Assembly (NCBI RefSeq): GCF_001026695.1
Contig: NZ_LDNB01000012.1
Span: forward strand, 143,813-207,812
From: Neobacillus vireti
GTDB taxonomy: Bacteria; Bacillota; Bacilli; Bacillales; Cytobacillaceae
DNA: 64,000 nt
Reading direction: 5' to 3'
The position numbers were made by a program, and so were the translations under genes. Below the pieces are notes generated by a model. That model searched no databases. It was not told the origin of the DNA and saw nothing but the letters and a program-made list of their open reading frames with translations. Below are positions 58,014 through 64,000 of the stretch, in pieces. Position 1 is the stretch's first letter. Every line of letters starts with the position of its first letter.

Positions 58014-58391
58014 TTATTCTACCCATTTAATTAATTTTTTGGTTCTTGTGTCAAAAAAGCCTCGACCGATTATAGATTCCTCCTCCTTAGTGCGGAGGGT
58101 AAAAATAACTTTCTGAACATATCCAGACGGGGTCTCTGCCTGGTAGTTCATTGTTCCATTTAGATAGATAATAGTGCCCTTAGAAGGGATGCTGCCGCCA
58201 GATTGAAATATCACTTCAATTTTCTTAACGGATGAGAGGAAATAATATTCCTGTTGTAAGATAGCGGCTGTTTCATGTGCCAACATTCTTTCGGTTTGCA
58301 ATCGTTCAATGTGCATCGAGAAAAACATGATAAACAGGAATAGTAAGCACAATGTAAGCGGATAGGTAAACCCTTGCTGATTATTTTTCAT
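58014..58391 (-). CDS. comGG: Competence minor pseudopilin ComGG
   Basis: 125 residues. N-terminal NQQGFTYPLTLCLLFLFIMF: a class III signal-like start without the Glu+5 seen in classic pilins. Overlaps comGF by 4 nt. Component of the type IV competence pilus for DNA uptake. Confidence 0.88.
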   Translation of the reverse strand: MKNNQQGFTYPLTLCLLFLFIMFFSMHIERLQTERMLAHETAAILQQEYYFLSSVKKIEVIFQSGGSIPSKGTIIYLNGTMNYQAETPSGYVQKVIFTLRTKEEESIIGRGFFDTRTKKLIKWVE

Positions 58392-58864
58392 GTGACTGCA
58401 TTCCAGTTGATTAACGGATATATGATAACTGAATATTCTTTACCCCAAAGATCCGTAACAACCACTTTAACTGCATTATTTAAAATTGTGAAGGAGTATC
58501 GGGAAACGTTTTGGAGGATAACTTCATGGCCAGTGGAATTCACACGTCTCCTCAGGTTCGAACCGTATTGTTCATATTGGACGGTTTCTGTGTCCTTTGT
58601 TAAGATTAACCGGCCTGATATGACCTCAGCACGGTTAGAAAGGCGAATTTCTTTTTTTATTTGACTACAAAAAACTTGCCACTCCATTGCCTGTAATTGT
58701 GCCTGAGATCCCTTATTGTTCAGGATAATTTGAAAAACTGGTGTTATTAAGAAAATAATGATTGTAAAAATTGAAAATGCAAACAGCACCTCGAGAAGCG
58801 TAAAAGCTTTTTCATTCGAGCACACTGCATATTTCGATTTGTGGAAGAAAGGAATTTCTTTCAA
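58388..58864 (-). CDS. comGF: Competence minor pseudopilin ComGF
   Basis: 158 residues. The prepilin motif NEKAFTLLEVLFAFSIF (~18-34) has Ala rather than Gly before the cleavage site. TTG start with AAAGGAGGTG upstream. It overlaps comGE by 53 nt in another frame, a larger overlap than elsewhere in the operon. Confidence 0.88.
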   Translation of the reverse strand: MKEIPFFHKSKYAVCSNEKAFTLLEVLFAFSIFTIIIFLITPVFQIILNNKGSQAQLQAMEWQVFCSQIKKEIRLSNRAEVISGRLILTKDTETVQYEQYGSNLRRRVNSTGHEVILQNVSRYSFTILNNAVKVVVTDLWGKEYSVIIYPLINWNAVT

Positions 58865-59150
58865 CTCTTACGCACACCTCCTTTTGACCAGCTGTAAGAG
58901 AATCTTTCCAAATGATTTTGTACTCGACACCATTTTCAACAAATGTGTAATTAGTAAAGGTTGGATTAGCGATTAATTTTGCCTGCAGTTCTTCATACAT
59001 GAGCTGCCGTGCCTTATTTTCGACTCCAAGCTGCCGTGATTGACCCTTTAAATCCATCAACAACGGCAGCAAAAATAAACTGAGCATTAATAATGCTGAT
59101 AAAGACAACAGTAACTCAAGTAAAAAGAAGCCTTTATTGTTCCGCAACAT
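58812..59150 (-). CDS. comGE: Competence minor pseudopilin ComGE
   Basis: 112 residues with the prepilin start NNKGFFLLELLLSLSALLM. Overlaps comGD by 17 nt. Minor pseudopilin, probably in the initiating tip complex of the competence pilus. Confidence 0.88.
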   Translation of the reverse strand: MLRNNKGFFLLELLLSLSALLMLSLFLLPLLMDLKGQSRQLGVENKARQLMYEELQAKLIANPTFTNYTFVENGVEYKIIWKDSLTAGQKEVCVRVERNSFLPQIEICSVLE

Positions 59151-59574
59151 AGAACCGTCCCTTTCCGATCAAAACGGTTAACCTATAATCTTTCCTCTTA
59201 GTTTGGATAAGGAGGGTGCCAAACTTGTTTACATTTCCATCGATTAGGAATTTGAAATAAAACGTAAGGGAACCTTCTTTAACATAAATATTTGTTGAGT
59301 AATTTCTCACGATAAATGGCGGAATATCCGTTCGCAAATACATATAATACTTAAATTGACTAGGCATAAATACGACCGATACTTCATGCTGATGGGATAT
59401 CGCATAGTTTTGCGCATAGTATAGGTCCGCTTTCAGTTGGGTTATAAATGCCTCCTCTTCAATCATGGGCTGCTGCGGCTTTAGAGAGAAGACAGTAACC
59501 GAGGAAATAATCATAAATACCGAGAGAACCACTAGTGACTCAATTAAGGTGAACCCTTTTTGATGATTGTTCAT
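59134..59574 (-). CDS. comGD: Competence minor pseudopilin ComGD
   Basis: 146 residues with HQKGFTLIESLVVLSVF, processed by the prepilin peptidase ComC. A T2SH-like pseudopilin. Six nt downstream of comGC. Confidence 0.92.
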   Translation of the reverse strand: MNNHQKGFTLIESLVVLSVFMIISSVTVFSLKPQQPMIEEEAFITQLKADLYYAQNYAISHQHEVSVVFMPSQFKYYMYLRTDIPPFIVRNYSTNIYVKEGSLTFYFKFLIDGNVNKFGTLLIQTKRKDYRLTVLIGKGRFYVAEQ

Positions 59575-59580
59575 TTTCGG

Positions 59581-59910
59581 TTAGTTGGTTTTTTCAACAG
59601 CTGTGACGTTTCCTTGTGAATCAATGGCAATTTCCAGGCCGTTTGGGCAGCCTTTTGCATCATCCTTTAAATATTCAGCAGTTTTAAGTTCCGCAAGTGT
59701 CGGCACTTTATTATTATTATCCATCCCATATGCTTGGACTTCGGCTTGAACCATTTTCACATATGCCTGGCAGCCTTTATTGTTGATATTGGAATTATGT
59801 TTGGCGACATTCGGAATCGTAACAATTAACAAAACAGAAATGACGAGCATGACAATCATCATTTCGATTAAAGTGAACCCTTTTTCATTGTTTCTCAATT
59901 TAACGTTCAT
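59581..59910 (-). CDS. comGC: Major competence pseudopilin ComGC
   Basis: 109 residues; prepilin motif NEKGFTLIEMMIVMLVI and two cysteines (GCQAYV, GCPNGL) that form the stabilising disulphide in ComGC proteins. Start at 59910 (MNVKLRNN) with GGAGG 8 nt upstream. Main subunit of the DNA-uptake pilus. Confidence 0.95.
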   Translation of the reverse strand: MNVKLRNNEKGFTLIEMMIVMLVISVLLIVTIPNVAKHNSNINNKGCQAYVKMVQAEVQAYGMDNNNKVPTLAELKTAEYLKDDAKGCPNGLEIAIDSQGNVTAVEKTN

Positions 59911-59928
59911 TTTTGAAACCTCCATTTT

Positions 59929-60966
59929 TTATATGCCATCAAGCAGGTGAAACATAGGTAATAGGATTGCTAAATACATCGAGACGACCAGAAATCCAAT
60001 AAAGAGATAAAGAATCGGCTGGATGGTTTTGAAGCTTCTTTCAATCATATCCTCCATATTTGTTACACAGTGTTTGCTGAAAAATAACAACTCCTGTTCT
60101 AATTTTCCATTTTCCTGACCGTGTTTAACAATCATTGGAAATTCTCTTTCGAAAAATGAAAAATTTCCGAGAATGGTTTCCAACTTTTCTCCGGTCAAGA
60201 GTTTATATTTTATTTCCTGTGCCAGCCCGCTGTAAAAAGGTTGTCTTTTGTTTTTTTCAAAAAGCAGCAGGGCTTCAGAGACGGATATTCCACCGGATAA
60301 TAGGAAGCTTAGTTGAATGGAAAAGTAGTGGGTAAACAATAATTTGAGGATCTTGCCGACAATTGGAATGCGAACGAGCTGTGACCTTTGCTTTAGAACG
60401 GAGAGCTTACGAAATACAAGCAAATAATAGAATACCCCTATTAAAAGGATAATCAGCACAGACCCAATCATAATGGGGAAATATTGATCAAAAGCATAAA
60501 TCACCTTCGTGAAAAAATTGGCTTCAAGACCAAGGGATGAAAAAAGGCTTGTAAACTTTGGCAGCAATGTGTTTTCGACAAATACAAATAGAAAGCCGGT
60601 AATTGTAATAAGCAGTAATGGATATTGAAGTAATTTTAACAGTTTCCGTAAATCCTTATCCTTTAATAACGCGAGTTCGCTGCCTTCAAGTAAGGCATCG
60701 GCGAAACTGCCATGCTGCTCAGCGAAATAAACATAACCAATTAAGTCTTTGTGAAAACTGAGATTGCTTAAGACATCATGAAACGGTAAGCCATTTCTCA
60801 ACTCTACTAAACAACCATTTAATTCCTCCTTTCGTTTAGTCGGTAATTGTAATGCTATGGACTCAATTGCTTCCGCAATTGGATATCCCCTGGCTAGTAA
60901 TTCACCTGTTCTTTTCAAGAAACGTGCTTGTTCATTTACAGTCCATTTAGGACGTTTCATCATCAT
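59929..60966 (-). CDS. comGB: Competence pilus platform protein ComGB
   Basis: GspF/PilC family inner membrane platform, about 345 residues, three main membrane segments (~115-135, ~165-190, ~315-340) and two GspF domains (LSFLLSGGISVSEAL). Start is one of three consecutive ATGs near 60966; the reading overlaps the end of comGA. Confidence 0.93.
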   Translation of the reverse strand: MMMKRPKWTVNEQARFLKRTGELLARGYPIAEAIESIALQLPTKRKEELNGCLVELRNGLPFHDVLSNLSFHKDLIGYVYFAEQHGSFADALLEGSELALLKDKDLRKLLKLLQYPLLLITITGFLFVFVENTLLPKFTSLFSSLGLEANFFTKVIYAFDQYFPIMIGSVLIILLIGVFYYLLVFRKLSVLKQRSQLVRIPIVGKILKLLFTHYFSIQLSFLLSGGISVSEALLLFEKNKRQPFYSGLAQEIKYKLLTGEKLETILGNFSFFEREFPMIVKHGQENGKLEQELLFFSKHCVTNMEDMIERSFKTIQPILYLFIGFLVVSMYLAILLPMFHLLDGI

Positions 60967-62029
60967 ACACCAGCCGTTCATATTCGGACTCCTGGATGTA
61001 TCCGAGAGCGATTCCCTTGTTAATCACGTCTTTAATCGTACGGTAATGTGTTTCAATTTGTTCGCCCTTTGCTGCCTTCATGGCGGCATTTAAATTTCTG
61101 CCGGATAAAAGCTCAAACACACTGGCCCTTTTCCATCTGCCGTAAGAATAACAAAATGGCGTACACTCGCCATTACAAAAAGGGCAGGTAAGTTCTACTA
61201 ATCTTTGGGCGGTAACGGCGATTAATGTCTGCTCGACCTCTAACCAATTCACACCAAATTCACGGAGACGATATACAGCTCCTTTAGCATCTCGGGTATG
61301 CATCGTTGAAAGCACCAAATGCCCGGTGAGCGCCGCACGGACGGCTATTTTCGCAGTCTCTGCATCCCTGATTTCACCCACCATGATAATGTCAGGATCA
61401 TGGCGAAGAATCGCCTTCAGGCCGGCAGCATAAGTAACCCCCGCTTTTTCGTTCACTTGAACTTGCAGGACAGAGTCATAGTTTTTTTCGATAGGATCTT
61501 CAAGTGTAATGACATTACGATGAAATAAGTGGGCCGTTTCGTTTAATAGGGAATAGAGCGTTGTAGTCTTGCCGCTGCCTGTTGGCCCGGTGAATATAAT
61601 TAATCCATGTGCGTGTTTGAGAAGAGCTAGCAGTTTTCGTGTCATTGCAGGGAATAATGAGAGCTGATGAAAAGGAATCTGTTCTTGTTGAGGTAAAAGC
61701 CTTATCACAAGGCTTTCTCTGTTGTTTGATGGCAGTGTTGAAAGTCTAAGACCCATTAATTGTCCGTCTACTTCACAAAAAATTGCGCCGCTTTGCGGGC
61801 GTCGTCTCTCTCCGATATCCATATTGGCTGTGAATTTAAAATGTGAGATTAATCTGTCGCATTCATCTTTAGGAAGGGATAGCCGGGGAATAAGTTTGTT
61901 CGTTAAACGGATCTGAACGAGTGTGTCTTTCTTTCTTGGAACGATATGAATATCTGTCGCCTGGTTCCGTGCTGCATCTGTTACAATCCGATTTGCTAAT
62001 ATTTCAATTGCACTAACAATGAGTAACAC
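60947..62029 (-). CDS. comGA: Competence pilus assembly ATPase ComGA
   Basis: GspE/PilB-type secretion ATPase. Walker A GPTGSGKTT, Asp box with TLEDPIEKNYDSVLQVQVN, Walker B IIMVGEIRDAETA, His box LSTMHTRDA, and a CPFCNGEC zinc-like motif. I give the GTG at 62029, but the start is unclear: AAGGTGGTG spans it like a ribosome site, and an ATT at 62020 would give 357 residues (356 in B. subtilis). An ATG at 62053 has no ribosome site. Confidence 0.93.
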   Translation of the reverse strand: MLLIVSAIEILANRIVTDAARNQATDIHIVPRKKDTLVQIRLTNKLIPRLSLPKDECDRLISHFKFTANMDIGERRRPQSGAIFCEVDGQLMGLRLSTLPSNNRESLVIRLLPQQEQIPFHQLSLFPAMTRKLLALLKHAHGLIIFTGPTGSGKTTTLYSLLNETAHLFHRNVITLEDPIEKNYDSVLQVQVNEKAGVTYAAGLKAILRHDPDIIMVGEIRDAETAKIAVRAALTGHLVLSTMHTRDAKGAVYRLREFGVNWLEVEQTLIAVTAQRLVELTCPFCNGECTPFCYSYGRWKRASVFELLSGRNLNAAMKAAKGEQIETHYRTIKDVINKGIALGYIQESEYERLVYDDETS

Positions 62030-62096
62030 CACCTTTTTATTTTGTCTCTGCATATATTCGACAACATTCCACCTTTTCCTTCCTTAAATTTAATTT

Positions 62097-62125
62097 ATTT
62101 TATTTTTTATTTTTGCTATTGTCAA
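62097..62125 (-). promoter_or_regulatory. SigA promoter of the comG operon
   Basis: On the minus strand TTGACA (62125-62120), exact 17-nt spacer, TAAAAT (62102-62097). The surrounding A- and T-runs could include ComK boxes (AAAAn5TTTT), but I could not identify a clean pair. Confidence 0.7.
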
Positions 62126-62140
62126 AAAATGGACAAAAGA

Positions 62141-62179
62141 TGTCAGGCACCATGTGAAAAATTCACATGGTGCCTGACA
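62141..62179. repeat. Perfect 18-bp palindrome (family D), probable yqhG terminator
   Basis: TGTCAGGCACCATGTGAA - AAA - complement. It lies between yqhG and the divergently placed comG promoter. GGTGCCTGACA palindromes of this kind recur in Bacillaceae. No long T-run, so terminator function is moderate. Confidence 0.75.
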
Positions 62180-62189
62180 CCCTAATCGT

Positions 62190-62981
62190 TTATATGGCTT
62201 TTTCTGTTAAATAAAAGAGTCCGCCGTTGATGAAGGAGATGTTGATTTTGGGTTCGTATTGTTCCTGGAGAGCTTTTTTTTCTGTTTCATAGCTCTCATT
62301 TTCTTCTTCTATATCTTCATAAAAATGATCTAATAGCCGCAAATCTTGATTCCAGCGCATTCTTGCTTCCTCGGCCCATGAATGTTCTTCGCTTTCAATT
62401 ACCGATCGAAGATATTTTTCAATTCGCGACATCCCGCTTTTTGGCTTTACTAGCGGGGATAGGGTAAAGGAATAATCCGGTATTTTTGGTGTCAGCGTTA
62501 TTTGCTGCAGGCGGTCATGGAAGTTTTCGACCATTTGTCCATTAATCAGCTGAAGGCCAATGGACTTAAAAACATCGCGCTTCCGGTCACATTGATAAGA
62601 AATTTTTAAATTCATACAAAGCCATGGCAACAAAGGGGTTTGACTATTATGATACGGATGGTTTTCATATAGACGAATGTACCGTGATAAATTTTTTGTC
62701 GAACTAAAAATTTGATGCAGCCTTGGTGATCCAAAATGAATGATTTCACCTTTTAATTTCTCGGGAGCTGCCTCCTTGTTGGTAATAAAAGTAAGAATCA
62801 TCGGATTCGGCACCCCGCCGGTTTTCTCTAAATAATGCCAGTAAAATGGCCGGTTCATGAGTTCTTTATCAAGTTCGATGGTCAACTGTACAGTTATAAA
62901 TCCTAGGTGGTTTTCAAGGATCGGGCATTCATTTGCCTGAAAATAGTTTAAAAGAAAATTATGAATTTCCTGCTGCTGCAT
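62190..62981 (-). CDS. yqhG: YqhG family protein
   Basis: 263 residues from the ATG at 62981 (MQQQEIHNFLLNYF), the length of B. subtilis YqhG, which also lies beside yqhH near comG. Soluble, no membrane segment; conserved-looking motifs ENHLGFITVQLT, RPFYWHYLEKTG. Function unknown; the partner helicase suggests a nucleic-acid role. Overlaps yqhH by 23 nt. Confidence 0.87.
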   Translation of the reverse strand: MQQQEIHNFLLNYFQANECPILENHLGFITVQLTIELDKELMNRPFYWHYLEKTGGVPNPMILTFITNKEAAPEKLKGEIIHFGSPRLHQIFSSTKNLSRYIRLYENHPYHNSQTPLLPWLCMNLKISYQCDRKRDVFKSIGLQLINGQMVENFHDRLQQITLTPKIPDYSFTLSPLVKPKSGMSRIEKYLRSVIESEEHSWAEEARMRWNQDLRLLDHFYEDIEEENESYETEKKALQEQYEPKINISFINGGLFYLTEKAI

Positions 62982-64000
62982 GTGAATCACCTTTCTTCAT
63001 TTCTTCTGCAAACTCAATCATGGATGATAGGTTTTCCATTTTAATTCTCATCTCGCCTTCTGACGCGGACTGACCGAAAATATCGATTAAATGATCCTCG
63101 ATATTGCCGAATTCCAGCTTTGTTAAGATATCATCAAGCTCGCCGACGACCCGCTCAAATAACTCAATTTTTTCATATAGAAGCTTTAAGATATGTTCTT
63201 CGACAGTATTTTTAATCGCAAAATTATAAATCATGACGTCCTTTTCTTGGCCAAGACGATGAATCCTTCCAATTCTCTGTTCAAGTCGCATCGGATTCCA
63301 CGGTAAATCAAAGTTAATTATATGGTTGCAAAATTGCAGATTAATTCCTTCGCCGCCTGCTTCAGTCGCAATCAGAACCTGGGCATGCTTTTGAAATAAT
63401 TCCCGCATCCAATCCTTTTTGCCTCGCTTAAACCCGCCGCGGAAGGGGACGGAGGAGATGCCGTGCTGCTTTAAATACCATTGCAGGTACATCTGCGTGG
63501 CGCGATATTCAGTGAAAATAATAACCTTATCATTTACCTTTTGAATCAATTCAAGCGCTTTTTCCGCCTTCGAATTTTGCCCGACGGCTTCGACTTTTTT
63601 AATCAGGTATTGGATTTGATTCTCAAAGGCTGGTGTCGGATTCTCTTTCTTCTGGAGCATATTCTTAAGTGTATAAAAAACAGCTTCCCTGCTGCTGCAG
63701 GCTTCGCGCTGCAATGTCATCACTGAGAAAGAACTTGTCTGCAACCAATCACCCTCACTTTTAAGAGCAGTTATCGATTCATATAAATCCTTCTCAGCTG
63801 CTGAAAATTCAATTGGAATGGTTTCAACATGCCTTTTTGTCCATTCAATGCCCGTATCGGCACGCCGGTTCCGAATCATGACTTTGTTCACTAATTCCTT
63901 TAAATGCTCATCATCATTTAACGACCTTGCATCGCGTTTATATTTTTCATAAAAGCTAGACTCACTGCCTAAATGACCCGGTTTTAACAGGGAGACAAGG
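62959..64000 (-). CDS. yqhH: SNF2-family helicase YqhH (3' part)
   Basis: C-terminal part of a Swi2/Snf2 ATPase; the frame stays open to the window edge, so the gene continues beyond 64000. Helicase C domain with KVIIFTEYRATQMYLQWYL, VLIATEAGGEGINLQFCNHI, NFDLPWNPMRLEQRIGRIHR and LGQ. The upstream part reads LVSLLKPGHLGSESSFYEKY, usual in this family. It probably remodels protein-nucleic acid complexes. The next gene, yqhG, overlaps its end. Confidence 0.93.
   Translation of the reverse strand, partial: LVSLLKPGHLGSESSFYEKYKRDARSLNDDEHLKELVNKVMIRNRRADTGIEWTKRHVETIPIEFSAAEKDLYESITALKSEGDWLQTSSFSVMTLQREACSSREAVFYTLKNMLQKKENPTPAFENQIQYLIKKVEAVGQNSKAEKALELIQKVNDKVIIFTEYRATQMYLQWYLKQHGISSVPFRGGFKRGKKDWMRELFQKHAQVLIATEAGGEGINLQFCNHIINFDLPWNPMRLEQRIGRIHRLGQEKDVMIYNFAIKNTVEEHILKLLYEKIELFERVVGELDDILTKLEFGNIEDHLIDIFGQSASEGEMRIKMENLSSMIEFAEEMKKGDSHAAAGNS

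Noticed and set aside
62060..62130. ComK boxes upstream of comGA
   Set aside because: The region is full of A and T runs, but no clean AAAAn5TTTT pair with proper spacing could be fixed by eye.

Overview
The window is a stretch of core chromosome from an endospore-forming, low-GC Bacillaceae bacterium (Bacillus/Neobacillus type). The gene order closely follows the yqeZ to comG segment of Bacillus subtilis: floA-yqfB-yqfC-yqfD-phoH-pgpH-ybeY-dgkA-cdd-era-yqzL-recO-(GlyRS)-ccpN-ppsR-dnaG-sigA-cccA-trmK-yqfO-ispH-yqfQ-cshB-nfo-yqfT-(znu)-zur-yqfW-yqfX-ispG-yqfZ-yqgB-yqgC-sodA-yqgE-pbpA-pst-phoU-rpmG-yqgN-ldh-gluP-yqgQ-glcK-yqgU-yqgX-comG-yqhG-yqhH. Nearly all of it is coding. No phage, transposase, CRISPR array, rRNA or tRNA was seen.

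Region by region. 1-4.9 kb: membrane-fluidity proteins NfeD and FloA, then the sporulation genes yqfC-yqfD and phoH. 5-13.9 kb: a housekeeping run with c-di-AMP hydrolysis (PgpH), rRNA maturation (YbeY, Era), lipid and nucleotide salvage (DgkA, Cdd), repair (RecO), a T-box-controlled single-chain glycyl-tRNA synthetase, and the gluconeogenesis regulators CcpN and PpsR. 13.9-17.7 kb: a Bacillaceae repeat, the wreck of yqxD, then dnaG-sigA. 18-26.5 kb: acyl-CoA dehydrogenase, cytochrome c550, tRNA methyltransferase, isoprenoid enzyme IspH, a VrrA-type repeat protein, RNA helicase and endonuclease IV. 26.7-34 kb: a Zur-controlled zinc importer with its repressor, IspG, small envelope proteins, and an Fnr-like regulator with a C-terminal cysteine cluster. 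34-44 kb: superoxide dismutase, an MFS carrier, a class B penicillin-binding protein, and the complete pst-phoU phosphate operon behind a regular Pho box. 44.2-46.7 kb: the least conventional part, a DUF4912 protein, a GT4 glycosyltransferase and an unrecognised protein behind a sigma-E-like promoter. 46.8-57.5 kb: ribosomal protein L33, folate cyclo-ligase, lactate dehydrogenase, rhomboid protease GluP, glucokinase, small membrane proteins, a MidA-type methyltransferase and a SufR-like regulator. 57.7-64 kb, minus strand: the comG pseudopilus operon for DNA uptake, then yqhG and the end of the SNF2 helicase yqhH.

I see no obvious new defence, toxin or biosynthetic system. The observations most worth following are regulatory and evolutionary. 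An 11-nt motif is shared by the upstream region of the SufR-like regulator and a perfect operator-like palindrome in front of the MidA-type methyltransferase. An intrinsic terminator has the ribosome binding site of yqfC inside its 3' arm. The glycosyltransferase cluster looks sporulation-controlled. yqxD is decayed inside the dnaG-sigA operon. comGA and ccpN both have start regions compatible with rare AUU/AUC initiation. Four families of intergenic palindromic repeats are present.
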